From NCBI RefSeq assembly GCF_050269735.1, contig NZ_JBNNIX010000006.1:1-64000 (forward strand): a DNA stretch of 64,000 bases. Reading direction: 5' to 3'. How positions within the stretch are numbered: position 1 is the first letter of the stretch; each line of letters begins with the position of its first letter. Below, in pieces: positions 44,437 through 53,186 of this stretch. Source of the stretch: Paenisporosarcina sp050269735. GTDB lineage: Bacteria > Bacillota > Bacilli > Bacillales_A > Planococcaceae. The notes beneath the pieces were generated by a model. It saw only the letters and a list, made by a program, of their open reading frames with translations. It was not told the DNA's origin and searched no databases. Made by a program: the position numbers and the translations under genes.

Positions 44437-44862
44437 TTAGTCTTCGATGACAATACCCATGCTGCGCGCAGTACCTTCAACCATCAACATAGCTGCTTCA
44501 ACTGATGCTGCGTTTAGGTCTGGCATTTTTTGTTCAGCGATTTCGCGAACTTTATCACGCTTCACCGTAGCAACTTTTTTGCGGTTTGGTTCACCAGAAC
44601 CTGACTGGATACCAGCCGCCACTTTAAGTAATACTGCTGCAGGTGGAGTTTTTGTAATGAATGTAAATGAACGGTCTTCAAATACAGAAATTTCAACAGG
44701 GATAATTAGTCCAGCTTGATCTGCCGTACGTGCGTTGAATTCTTTACAGAATCCCATGATATTAACACCTGCTTGACCCAATGCTGGACCAACCGGCGGT
44801 GCTGGATTTGCTTTACCAGCAGGAATTTGTAATTTTACTACTTTAACAACTTTTTTAGCCAC
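44437..44862 (-). CDS. rplK: 50S ribosomal protein L11
   Basis: 141 aa from GTG 44860-44862, eight nt after AAGGAGG. KLQIPAGKANPAPPVGPALG, FCKEFNARTADQAG and the C-terminal GTARSMGIVIED are typical; sits at the GTPase-associated centre and is needed for the stringent response. Confidence 0.98.
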   Translation of the reverse strand: MAKKVVKVVKLQIPAGKANPAPPVGPALGQAGVNIMGFCKEFNARTADQAGLIIPVEISVFEDRSFTFITKTPPAAVLLKVAAGIQSGSGEPNRKKVATVKRDKVREIAEQKMPDLNAASVEAAMLMVEGTARSMGIVIED

Positions 44863-44992
44863 GAGACACACCTCCTTAAGTCCGTGATGTGGTAATTGGG
44901 TTGCCCCTCCCACTCAATATCTGTCTGTCAGCTACTAGCTGAGCATAAGCTAAAATTTTCGCAGACTACACTATTTCAGTCTGACCTTTGAA

Positions 44993-45021
44993 ATAATACC
45001 ATTTTTCCAAAACTTAAGCAA
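44993..45021 (-). promoter_or_regulatory. Promoter of rplK-rplA
   Basis: Minus-strand TTGCTT (45016-45021) and TATTAT (44993-44998), 17-bp spacer, giving a leader of about 125 nt. Together with the rest of 44863-45149 it separates nusG from rplK; no gene is seen there. Confidence 0.65.
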
Positions 45022-45149
45022 GTAGCTTTTGGAAAAAGGTTGTAAGTTTTAAATTTCGAATGGGTTTTTCCATTCTGAAATGCTTTGATTAGTAAGTGCA
45101 AGCGTGTATTAAAGCCATAAAGCTTGAAAGGCGCTTTTCACTTTTCTAA

Positions 45150-45683
45150 TTACATTTTAATAACTTGATCGTAGTCCAGTTCCATTTTTGTTTCGCGTCC
45201 AAACATATCAACTGAAACTTTCAACTTGCCTTTTGCATCATCAATCTCTTCCACTTTACCTTGGAAGTGCGCAAATGGTCCTTCAAGAACTTCCACCATT
45301 TCCCCGACTGTGTATTGCCCTTCAAGTTTACGTTCAGTCATACCCATTTGTTTCAGGATGAATTCTACTTCTTCCGGTAATAATGGTGTCGGTTTTGCTC
45401 CGCCACCTGAAGAACCGATAAATCCAGTAACACCTGGTGTATTACGCACGACATACCAAGAATCGTCCGTCATCACAAGTTCTACTAAAACATACCCAGG
45501 GAATGTTTTACGCATTACTGTGCGTTTTTTACCATCTTTAAAATCCGTTTCTTGCTCTTCCGGGATAATGACGCGGAAGATCAGATCGGACATACCCATT
45601 GTTTCAACACGCTTTTCAAGATTTGCTTTTACTTTGTTCTCGTATCCAGAATACGTGTGAACAACATACCAATTCTTTTCCAT
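45150..45683 (-). CDS. nusG: Transcription elongation factor NusG
   Basis: 177 aa from ATG 45681-45683, starting MEKNWYVVHTYSGYENKVKA. NGN domain (about 1-110, FPGYVLVELVMTDDSWYVVRN) and C-terminal KOW domain (FAHFQGKVEEID). The ribosome binding site is unusual: the only strong one, GGAGGG (45707-45712), is 23 nt upstream, with a GGAC/GTCC hairpin between. An attenuator-like hairpin also lies between secE and nusG. Confidence 0.97.
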   Translation of the reverse strand: MEKNWYVVHTYSGYENKVKANLEKRVETMGMSDLIFRVIIPEEQETDFKDGKKRTVMRKTFPGYVLVELVMTDDSWYVVRNTPGVTGFIGSSGGGAKPTPLLPEEVEFILKQMGMTERKLEGQYTVGEMVEVLEGPFAHFQGKVEEIDDAKGKLKVSVDMFGRETKMELDYDQVIKM

Positions 45684-45734
45684 AAGTAGCAGGACTGTTC
45701 GTCCGTCCCTCCATTTCTTTAGACAAATGAAAAA

Positions 45735-45759
45735 ACCCGTTCTCAGTTTCTGACGGGCT
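45735..45759 (-). terminator. Terminator or attenuator between secE and nusG
   Basis: Minus-strand AGCCCGT pairs with ACGGGTT and is followed by TTTTTCATTT. Lies 30 nt after secE and 50 nt before nusG. No separate nusG promoter is evident, so nusG probably depends on readthrough. Confidence 0.6.
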
Positions 45760-45788
45760 ATTTTCCACAAGTGCTATCAGTTATCAAA

Positions 45789-45974
45789 TTACAGTTTAAG
45801 GAACCAGCGAAACGCTTCTGAAATCCCTAAGTCAATGGCTGCGAAAAACACTGCCATAACTACGACCGTTGAAAGTACAATGACTGTATAACGAGTCAGT
45901 TCCTTACGTTTAGGCCAGCTAACTTTTCTCATTTCCGAGACAACATTACCAAAGAAACCACTGATATTAGCCAT
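45789..45974 (-). CDS. secE: Preprotein translocase subunit SecE
   Basis: 61 aa, short Gram-positive form. EMRKVSWPKRKELTRYTVIV (amphipathic helix) precedes one membrane helix (about 29-51). Clamps SecY. Between rpmG and nusG as in most bacteria. Confidence 0.97.
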   Translation of the reverse strand: MANISGFFGNVVSEMRKVSWPKRKELTRYTVIVLSTVVVMAVFFAAIDLGISEAFRWFLKL

Positions 45975-46015
45975 TCTGATTTAACCCTCCGAGTAAAAAT
46001 TATCTATATTTATAT

Positions 46016-46165
46016 TTACAACGTTTGCTTATGAACCGTATGCGCTTTGCAATGCGAGCAATACTTTTTCAGTTCCAGACGTTCACTGGATCCTTCTTTA
46101 GAAGCAGGGACCGTATAGTTTCTTGAACCACATTGCACACAGCTTAAGACGACTTTATTAGCCAT
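46016..46165 (-). CDS. rpmG: 50S ribosomal protein L33 (zinc-binding)
   Basis: 49 aa. CVQCGSRNYT and YCSHCKAHT provide two CxxC pairs, so this is a zinc-containing L33 paralogue. ATG at 46165 is chosen because L33 begins MANKV; a longer frame upstream is unlikely. Corresponds to the secE-linked rpmGB locus. Confidence 0.93.
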   Translation of the reverse strand: MANKVVLSCVQCGSRNYTVPASKEGSSERLELKKYCSHCKAHTVHKQTL

Positions 46166-46249
46166 TTTATCACCTTTTAAGTCAGCATTTGTCTTTTTAA
46201 AGACTATCACCTACGGTTTAGACTGTCAACAAACGCCCGGGTGAAGATT

Positions 46250-46897
46250 TCAATGAACGCCACCGATTTCAATGTGCCGCTCTAGTTTCCTCTTCACGCG
46301 TTGCAGTGCGTTATCAATGGATTTGACATGACGATTCAATTCTTCGGAAATTTCATGATAAGACTGGCCATCCAGATACAGAGCCAGTACTTGCCGCTCT
46401 AATTCGCTAAGAATTTCACTCATTTTCTCTTCCATGTAATCATAATCTTCACGATGGATCATCAGTTCTTCAGGATCATCGATGACGGAACCCGAAATCA
46501 CATCCATTAGTGTGCGGTCTGATTCTTCATCAAAAATCGGCTTGTCCAATGACACATATGAATTGAGTGGAATATGCTTTTGACGTGTTGCTGTTTTAAT
46601 AGCGGTTATAATTTGACGCGTGATGCAAAGTTCTGCAAATGCACGAAACGATGAGAGTTTGTCCCCTCTAAAATCCCGAATCGCTTTATAGAGTCCGATC
46701 ATTCCTTCTTGAATGATATCTTCTTTATCGGCCCCGATTAAAAAGTAAGATCTCGCCTTCATACGCACAAAAGATCGATATTTCGTGATCAAAAAGTCCA
46801 GCGCTTCGGAGTCGCCATTGTGTACCAATTCCACAAGTTCATCATCAAGTAAGTCCTCAAATTGGTGCAGCTTCACGTGTCCATAGTCACTCTTCAT
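46250..46897 (-). CDS. sigH: RNA polymerase sigma-H factor (SigH)
   Basis: 215 aa. Region 2 with KARSYFLIGADKEDIIQEGMIGLYKAIRDF (core-binding and -10 recognition, abbreviated) and region 4 helix-turn-helix SYHEISEELNRHVKSIDNAL. In B. subtilis it drives early sporulation and stationary-phase genes. ATG at 46897 follows GAGGTGAT. Between yacP and rpmG as in B. subtilis. Confidence 0.95.
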   Translation of the reverse strand: MKSDYGHVKLHQFEDLLDDELVELVHNGDSEALDFLITKYRSFVRMKARSYFLIGADKEDIIQEGMIGLYKAIRDFRGDKLSSFRAFAELCITRQIITAIKTATRQKHIPLNSYVSLDKPIFDEESDRTLMDVISGSVIDDPEELMIHREDYDYMEEKMSEILSELERQVLALYLDGQSYHEISEELNRHVKSIDNALQRVKRKLERHIEIGGVH

Positions 46898-46970
46898 CAA
46901 CAGTATCACCTCGGCCGGTCTGCATAGTTTGACCCTAGTATACAGGATGTGGAAATCGAGCGTCAACGCT

Positions 46971-47480
46971 TCATTTCATCCCTCTGCGCCATTTTTCGAA
47001 AATTTCTGCCACTTCGTTGGTGAGCTGGATTTTTGAAAACGGTCGTTGGTCCTGAATCGCCTTCACTTTCTTCGTGATATTGTCCTGCACTAACTCCATT
47101 TCAATTTCAAGTTCACGCGCAGACTTCCTCAGTGCACCTTGCGCAAAGATTACCCATTGTTCCGTCAAATCCGATGTTGCGACGTGCACTTGATCACGCC
47201 TTGTCATTAGTTGTGAAGTTAATTTTTCAATGCGTTCATCCGCCGTTTCATTTTCACGGGTGAAAATGACTTCGACATCGTACTGTTTTTTCTTCTTTTC
47301 TATCCCAGGTACAAGATGTGCATCAAACACAACAATGACCTTCCAACCGGAATACGCTTTGTATTCCGCCATCATTTCAATCAGTCGATCTCTAGCATCA
47401 ATGAGCTTGTCCGCTTTTAATGCTCGCAACTCTTTCCAAGCGCCGATAATGTTATAGCCATCGACGAGTAAAATGTCCAT
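46971..47480 (-). CDS. rae1: NYN-domain ribosome-associated endoribonuclease (YacP/Rae1)
   Basis: 169 aa. PIN-like NYN fold with DGYNIIGAW (Asp about residue 7), VFDAHLV and a late acidic ATSDLTEQW site. B. subtilis Rae1 cleaves mRNA in the ribosomal A site. Starts 1 nt after rlmB ends. Confidence 0.9.
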   Translation of the reverse strand: MDILLVDGYNIIGAWKELRALKADKLIDARDRLIEMMAEYKAYSGWKVIVVFDAHLVPGIEKKKKQYDVEVIFTRENETADERIEKLTSQLMTRRDQVHVATSDLTEQWVIFAQGALRKSARELEIEMELVQDNITKKVKAIQDQRPFSKIQLTNEVAEIFEKWRRGMK

Positions 47481-47481
47481 C

Positions 47482-48234
47482 TCAATTAACCGGCTGGCGG
47501 TTGCGTAACACTTCGTACATCAGGATTGCGGCAGCAACTGAAGCGTTTAACGACGTTACATGACCAACCATCGGCATGTGATAAAGGAAGTCACACTTCT
47601 CTTTCAGTAAGCGGCTCATCCCTTTTCCTTCACTGCCTATTATGATTGCCAATGGTAATTTGGCATCCATGCGACGGTAGTCAGCCGATCCTTTGGCATC
47701 TGTCCCAGCTATCCAAACACCGCGTTTTTTCAAATCTTCAACGGTTTGTGCTAAATTCCCCACGCGTGCTACCGGAACATGTTCAATTGCCCCTGTAGAC
47801 GTTTTTGCCACAACAGCAGTTAATCCAACTGCTCGGCGCTTCGGAATGATGACCCCATGCACTCCGGTCGCATCTGCAGTACGTAAAATAGAACCCAGAT
47901 TATGTGGATCTTCCAATTCATCTAAAATCAAAAATAACGGATCTTCATTGCGAGACGCAGCACGCTCGAAAAGTTCATCAATCTCCGCATAACGGTAAGC
48001 TGCAACTGAAGCTGCTACCCCTTGGTGATTGGCTCCATCCGTCAATTGGTCCACCTTGTTTTTCGGTACAAACTGTACGATGATGCCCGCTTCTTTCGCC
48101 AGTTGCAACAACTCGGCGATTCCCGCTTTTTTAACACCTTCCGCTACCCATACTTTATTCATATCCCGCCCAGATCGAAGGGCTTCCAATACTGGATTTT
48201 TTCCTGAGACGATTTCATTGTCTAGTTCAGTCAC
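47482..48234 (-). CDS. rlmB: 23S rRNA (guanosine-2'-O)-methyltransferase RlmB (SpoU/TrmH type)
   Basis: 250 aa. N-terminal substrate-binding domain, then the SPOUT knot with motifs LDELEDPHNLGSILRTADATG (motif 1), IIIGSEGKGMSRL (motif 2) and VTSLNASVAAAILMYE (motif 3). GTG start at 48232-48234 overlaps the mrnC stop by 4 nt, with AAAGGAG upstream. Confidence 0.94.
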   Translation of the reverse strand: MTELDNEIVSGKNPVLEALRSGRDMNKVWVAEGVKKAGIAELLQLAKEAGIIVQFVPKNKVDQLTDGANHQGVAASVAAYRYAEIDELFERAASRNEDPLFLILDELEDPHNLGSILRTADATGVHGVIIPKRRAVGLTAVVAKTSTGAIEHVPVARVGNLAQTVEDLKKRGVWIAGTDAKGSADYRRMDAKLPLAIIIGSEGKGMSRLLKEKCDFLYHMPMVGHVTSLNASVAAAILMYEVLRNRQPVN

Positions 48235-48662
48235 GATATCGATTCTCCTTTCGGTTCTTCTATAGTGGTAATCGCTTTTTCGATAATTTCTTTCACGCGT
48301 TCAAAATCACCTGATAGATACAGACTTCCGAGAACCGCTTCAAACGCGGTACTATACTTGTACGTTTGTACATCTGTATTTTTGGGAATGGTGCCAGACT
48401 TGGCATTACGCCCGCGTCTGAGCACCGCTTCCTCATCTTCCGTCAAAAACTTTTCTGCGAGTAGCACACGTACTACGGATGCTTGAGCTTTCGCCGAAAC
48501 ATATTTAGTCGCTTCTTTATGCAACGTATTGGGTCTGACCCGTCCTGAACGAATCAAGTGTTCACGAATGGCTTGCTCCAGAACGGCATCCCCCATATAA
48601 GCAAGAGCCAGTGAGTTTAATTGTTTTACATCTGCTGGTCGCAGTGAATATTCTTTGTTCAT
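48231..48662 (-). CDS. mrnC: Mini-ribonuclease III
   Basis: 143 aa. RNase III-type catalytic domain without a dsRBD: LALAYMGDAVLEQAIR (signature, about 18-33) and STAFEAVLGSLYLSG with the second acidic cluster. Matures 23S rRNA in B. subtilis. ATG at 48660-48662 overlaps the cysS stop by 4 nt; a TTG four codons upstream is possible. Confidence 0.94.
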   Translation of the reverse strand: MNKEYSLRPADVKQLNSLALAYMGDAVLEQAIREHLIRSGRVRPNTLHKEATKYVSAKAQASVVRVLLAEKFLTEDEEAVLRRGRNAKSGTIPKNTDVQTYKYSTAFEAVLGSLYLSGDFERVKEIIEKAITTIEEPKGESIS

Positions 48663-50059
48663 CCGCGCTTCCAACGGATACCTTGCGCCGTGTCTTCCAA
48701 TAAAATATTCATTTCTTTCAATTGATCTCGAATCGCATCTGCACGAGCGAAATCCTTATCTTTACGAGCCTGGATTCTCTCAGCAATAAGAGCATCAATT
48801 TCTTCGTCCAGCACCTCAGTTTTCACTTCCACTTTAATACCTAAAACAAGTGACAATTCTTTCAGCGCCTCCATGAACGCCGTCAGTACAGCTGCTTCCG
48901 TATGTTTTTCAATCAAGTACACATTGGCCAGACTTGCCAATTCGAATAACGCAGCAATTCCGTTTGCCGTGTTGAAATCGTCGTCCATTGACGTAATGAA
49001 TTGCGTGCGGACTTCTTCGATCTTGTTTAACCAGATATCCTGGTGATCCCCAAGTTCAGGAGACGCTTCCAGACGATGCGCCAAATTCGCATAAGAAGTT
49101 CGAATGCGCGCCAGACCATTTTCCGCATTTTCAACAAGCTCTTGCGAGAAATTGATTGGGTGACGGTAATGAACTGACAGCATAAAGAATCTCAACACTT
49201 GCGGATCGATTTGTTTACGGATGTCGTTCACCAACACAAAGTTACCAAGTGACTTCGACATTTTTTCATTGTCTATATTGATATAGCCATTATGCATCCA
49301 GTAGCGAGCGAATTGCTTGCCTGTGTATGCTTCAGACTGCGCAATTTCGTTTTCATGATGCGGGAACGTCAAATCCTGGCCACCTGCATGAATGTCAATT
49401 GTGTCTCCAAGGATTTCACGAGCCATTACCGAACATTCAATATGCCAACCCGGACGACCGTTACCCCAAGGACTCTTCCAGAAAATTTCACCCGGCTTTG
49501 CATCTTTCCATAAAGCAAAATCGAGTGCATCTTCTTTCTTTTCGCCTGTTTCAATACGTGCACCAATTTTCAAATCATCTACTGATTGATGGGACAATTT
49601 GCCGTAACCATCAAACTTGCGAGTACGGTAGTAGACGTCACCTTGCGACTCGTAAGCATAACCTTTTTCAATTAGCACTTCGATGAATTCGATAATGGAG
49701 TCCATATGTTCTGTTACACGCGGATGAGCATCCGCTTTTTGGCAACCGAGTGCGGTCACATCTTCAAAGTAAGCTGCGATAAAACGTTCCGTCAATTCGG
49801 ATACATCTTCTCCAAGCTCATTTGCAGTCTTGATAATTTTGTCGTCAACATCCGTAAAGTTAGAAACGAAATTGACTTCATAACCGCGGAACTTCAAGTA
49901 TCGACGCACCGTATCGTAGACGATAACAGGACGGGAATTCCCGATGTGGATGTAATTGTAGACAGTCGGTCCACACACGTACATTTTCACCTTGCCCTCT
50001 TCTAATGGCACAAATGGCTCTTTTTGACGTGTTAACGTGTTGTAAATATGAATGCTCAT
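48659..50059 (-). CDS. cysS: Cysteinyl-tRNA synthetase
   Basis: 466 aa. HIGH-equivalent YIHIGNSRP (about 37-45), KMSKS in NEKMSKSLGNF (about 268), zinc ligands C29, C209-type and HHE (FPHHENEIAQSE). Overlaps cysE by 4 nt, ensuring coupled expression. Under the cysteine-type T-box at 50885. Confidence 0.98.
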   Translation of the reverse strand: MSIHIYNTLTRQKEPFVPLEEGKVKMYVCGPTVYNYIHIGNSRPVIVYDTVRRYLKFRGYEVNFVSNFTDVDDKIIKTANELGEDVSELTERFIAAYFEDVTALGCQKADAHPRVTEHMDSIIEFIEVLIEKGYAYESQGDVYYRTRKFDGYGKLSHQSVDDLKIGARIETGEKKEDALDFALWKDAKPGEIFWKSPWGNGRPGWHIECSVMAREILGDTIDIHAGGQDLTFPHHENEIAQSEAYTGKQFARYWMHNGYINIDNEKMSKSLGNFVLVNDIRKQIDPQVLRFFMLSVHYRHPINFSQELVENAENGLARIRTSYANLAHRLEASPELGDHQDIWLNKIEEVRTQFITSMDDDFNTANGIAALFELASLANVYLIEKHTEAAVLTAFMEALKELSLVLGIKVEVKTEVLDEEIDALIAERIQARKDKDFARADAIRDQLKEMNILLEDTAQGIRWKRG

Positions 50060-50718
50060 TTAACGTTTCGCTCCTTTTCGAGTTGTTCACTGACGACCGC
50101 AACTTGCTCTCGCAAGATAGCAATTTTCTCTTCCAGCATATTGCATTTATCTGCAACCGGATCAGGTAAATCTTGATGATCCAAGTTACGTTTCACTTTG
50201 ATTCCATCTTGTATCACGACAGTTCCTGGAATACCTACTACCGTGGAATTCGGGGGAACATTTTTCAAAACAACGGATCCGGCACCGACTTTACTGTTTT
50301 CACCGATAGTAATTGACCCAAGTACTTTTGCTCCTGTTGCCACCAGTACGTTATCGTGTAACGTTGGGTGTCGTTTCCCTCGTTCCTTCCCTGTACCTCC
50401 AAGTGTAACGCCTTGGAATATCGTGACGTTGTTGCCGATTTCGCACGTTTCTCCGATGACCACTCCCATTCCGTGGTCAATAAAAAAGCGACGGCCAATT
50501 TTGGCACCCGGATGAATTTCAATTCCGGTGAAAAAACGACTCACTTGTGATACGACTCTCGCTAGGAAATAGAATTTCCGCTTGAAAAGGGCATGGGCTA
50601 CACGGTGTGCCCAAACTGCATGTAACCCGGCATATGTCAGCACAACTTCCAGCACACGTCTTGCTGCCGGATCTTGTTCGAAGACGACTTCCACATCTTC
50701 TTTCATTCGACCGAACAT
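50056..50718 (-). CDS. cysE: Serine O-acetyltransferase
   Basis: 220 aa. Left-handed beta-helix with hexapeptide repeats (IGENSKVGAGSVVLKNVP) and active-site motif DHGMGVVIGETCEIGNN (about 84-100). First step of cysteine biosynthesis. First gene after the T-box; GGAGGAG upstream of ATG. Confidence 0.97.
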   Translation of the reverse strand: MFGRMKEDVEVVFEQDPAARRVLEVVLTYAGLHAVWAHRVAHALFKRKFYFLARVVSQVSRFFTGIEIHPGAKIGRRFFIDHGMGVVIGETCEIGNNVTIFQGVTLGGTGKERGKRHPTLHDNVLVATGAKVLGSITIGENSKVGAGSVVLKNVPPNSTVVGIPGTVVIQDGIKVKRNLDHQDLPDPVADKCNMLEEKIAILREQVAVVSEQLEKERNVK

Positions 50719-50884
50719 TTTCTCTCCTCCTATTTTGATGATTTGCTTCGTTCGATAGCTTATTTGAGGCTTTTTTAAAAATGTAGAATCAATTCGGTGT
50801 GCTTATCGCTAGACCTGAGGATTCATCGCTTAAATGCGTCTCACCACCAAGTTTGCTTTCCGGGATAACACCATTTTTTGCCCA
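50719..50884. other. cysE upstream spacer with relic ATCGCT repeats
   Basis: No gene. Two ATCGCT cores (50805-50810 and 50825-50830), 20 bp apart, in the sequence TTATCGCT-AGACCTGAGG-ATTCATCGCT, resemble the decayed array at 61604-61886. Weak evidence. Confidence 0.3.
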
Positions 50885-51125
50885 AAATAAAAAGCGCCCC
50901 TGTCAATGACTGACAGAGACGCTGTAATAGCGCGGTTCCACTCTGATTGGAAGGATGTTTAGCATTCCTTCCCACTTGGCGTCTTGTAACGTAGACGGTA
51001 CGGCTCGCTTACTAAACGGTTCAGCTGAGCGCTCAGAGGTGCATTTCCATAGTGCCTAAGCTCAGACCACTTTCAGCCGGTGGTGGTCCTCTCTAAAGAG
51101 CGTGCCTTATGTACTTCTCCTCATC
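50885..51125 (-). promoter_or_regulatory. T-box riboswitch (tRNA-Cys) before cysE-cysS
   Basis: On the minus strand: stem I with a likely specifier UGC (Cys) in GGAAATGCACCTC (about 51042-51054), the T-box sequence GTGGAACCGCG (about 50929-50942, pairs with the tRNA acceptor end) and a terminator AGCGTCTCTGTC...GACAGGGGCGCT (50893-50923) followed by TTTTTATTTT. This senses uncharged tRNA-Cys and controls cysE and cysS. Specifier assignment is by eye but matches the regulated genes. Confidence 0.85.
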
Positions 51126-51189
51126 AAAGCGTTTTGATTTTTGGTTAAAGATAGCTTAATTTTCACACCATGATGCGTGAAAGTCAAAC

Positions 51190-52653
51190 TTATTGTTTTG
51201 CGAATTTCTCCACACGTGCAAGTACTTTTTCTTTGCCGATTAACGCGATGGCATTCGGCAATTCCGGACCGTGCGTTTGACCAGTCGTCACAACACGGAT
51301 TGGCATAAACAAGTTTTTGCCTTTATGTCCTGTTTCTTTTTGCACGGTTTTAATAGCACCTTTAATAGCATCCGCTTCAAACACTTCCAGTTGCTCGAGT
51401 TGCGTTTTGAATGACGCCATAACTTCCGGCACTTGATCACCAGCTAAAACAACAGTCGCTTCTTCATCATATGCAAGTTCATCCTTAAAGAATAGGTCAG
51501 TTAGCTCAGTAATTTCAGCACCGAAACTCATTTGTTCATGATAAAGCGCAATCACGCCCGTAGCCCATTGCATTTCCTCTTCTGTCAAAGTTTCCGGCAA
51601 GCGACCCGCTTTTTGTAAATGAGGCAATGCAAGTTCAACCACTTCATCCAGTGAAAGTTGCTTCAAATATTGATTGTTCATCCAAGTCAATTTTTGCTTA
51701 TCGAACATCGATGGTGATTTAGATAAACGATTGACGTCGAACTGGCGAATGAATTCTTCTTTTGTGAAGATTTCTTCTTCCCCTTCAGGAGACCAGCCAA
51801 GGAGCGCAAAGAAATTGAACATTGCTGCTGGAATATACCCAAGATCTTTATATTGAGCAACGAATTGAATAATCGATTCGTCACGTTTTGAAAGTTTCTT
51901 ACGGTTTTCGTTGATGATTAACGTCATATGACCATAGTCAGGCGCTTTCCAGCCAAATGCGTCAAATACCATCATTTGTTTTGGTGTGTTAGATAAATGT
52001 TCTTCCCCACGGAATACGTGAGAAATCTTCATGAAATAGTCATCCAACACAACTGCGTAGTTATAAGTCGGAATTCCATTTGCTTTCACAAGCACCCAGT
52101 CCCCAACATCTTTTGATTCAAATGAAACCGAACCGCGAACCAAGTCTTCAAACGTATATGTTACATCTGCTGGTACACGCATGCGAATCGTATGTGCAAG
52201 ACCAGTCGCTTCTTTCTCCGCTACTTCTTCTTTCGTTAAGTTACGGCATGTACCTTTGTACATTGGCGCAGCGACACCTTTTGCTTTTTGCTCTTCACGT
52301 TCAGCTTCCAACTCTTCCGTTGTACAGAAGCATTTATAAGCGTGGCCATTTTCAAGCATCTCGTCTGCATGCTTTTGGTAAATGTCCAGACGTTCCATTT
52401 GACGGTAAGGAGCATATGGTCCACCGATATCAACAGACTCATCATACTCGATGCCAAGCCACTTTAAGTTTTCTAGTTGCGATAATTCGCCACCTTCAAT
52501 GTTACGTTCAATATCCGTATCTTCAATACGAACGATGAATTTGCCGCCATGATGACGTGCAAATAAATAGTTGAATAAGGCAGTGCGGGCTCCACCAATA
52601 TGTAAATTTCCTGTAGGGCTTGGTGCGTAGCGTACGCGAACTTCTTGTGTCAT
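51190..52653 (-). CDS. gltX: Glutamyl-tRNA synthetase
   Basis: 487 aa. HIGH motif APSPTGNLHIGGART (about 10-24) and KLSKRDESI (KMSKS equivalent, about 251). In Bacillales the enzyme is non-discriminating and also charges tRNA-Gln, with later amidation. ATG at 52653 follows AGGAGGA. Followed by the T-box. Confidence 0.98.
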   Translation of the reverse strand: MTQEVRVRYAPSPTGNLHIGGARTALFNYLFARHHGGKFIVRIEDTDIERNIEGGELSQLENLKWLGIEYDESVDIGGPYAPYRQMERLDIYQKHADEMLENGHAYKCFCTTEELEAEREEQKAKGVAAPMYKGTCRNLTKEEVAEKEATGLAHTIRMRVPADVTYTFEDLVRGSVSFESKDVGDWVLVKANGIPTYNYAVVLDDYFMKISHVFRGEEHLSNTPKQMMVFDAFGWKAPDYGHMTLIINENRKKLSKRDESIIQFVAQYKDLGYIPAAMFNFFALLGWSPEGEEEIFTKEEFIRQFDVNRLSKSPSMFDKQKLTWMNNQYLKQLSLDEVVELALPHLQKAGRLPETLTEEEMQWATGVIALYHEQMSFGAEITELTDLFFKDELAYDEEATVVLAGDQVPEVMASFKTQLEQLEVFEADAIKGAIKTVQKETGHKGKNLFMPIRVVTTGQTHGPELPNAIALIGKEKVLARVEKFAKQ

Positions 52654-52709
52654 GTGTGTTTCCTCCTCGAATACGTGCTAAACTTTGTCCAGTTTAACAC
52701 AGGTCATGC

Positions 52710-53186
52710 TTATTTTTGAATGAGTAAAATCGTCGCCTGTGCTGCAATGCCTTCTCCGCGTCCTGTAAAGCCAAGCTTTTCAGTCGTTGTCGCTTTGACA
52801 TTCACTTGCGATGGTTCGGCATTTAACAGCTTTGCTATGCGGTCACGCATTTGCGTAATGTAAGGCGCCATCTTCGGTGCCTGTGCAATAATCGTGCAAT
52901 CCACATTACCTAATTTGTAGCCTTTTTCTTCAACTATGTTCCAAATGTACGCCAGTAGTTTGGCGGAGTCTGCATCTTTAAATTCGGGATCTGTATCAGG
53001 AAAATGACGTCCGATATCCCCTTCTCCGATTGCACCTAATGCCGCATCCGTCACCGTATGTAATAAAACATCGGCATCCGAATGACCAATTAAACCTTTT
53101 TCGTACGGAATCGTCACTCCACCTAAAATAAGCGGTCTATTTTCTGCAAATTCATGTACATCAAACCCTTGTCCAACTCGAAACAT
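52710..53186 (-). CDS. ispF: 2-C-methyl-D-erythritol 2,4-cyclodiphosphate synthase
   Basis: 158 aa. GQGFDVHEF (zinc D8, H10), GHSDADVLLHTVTDAALGA (zinc His, about 34-52) and GFTGRGEGIAAQA. Methylerythritol phosphate pathway. ATG directly abuts the ispD stop (TAAATG) with AGGAGG inside ispD. Confidence 0.98.
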   Translation of the reverse strand: MFRVGQGFDVHEFAENRPLILGGVTIPYEKGLIGHSDADVLLHTVTDAALGAIGEGDIGRHFPDTDPEFKDADSAKLLAYIWNIVEEKGYKLGNVDCTIIAQAPKMAPYITQMRDRIAKLLNAEPSQVNVKATTTEKLGFTGRGEGIAAQATILLIQK

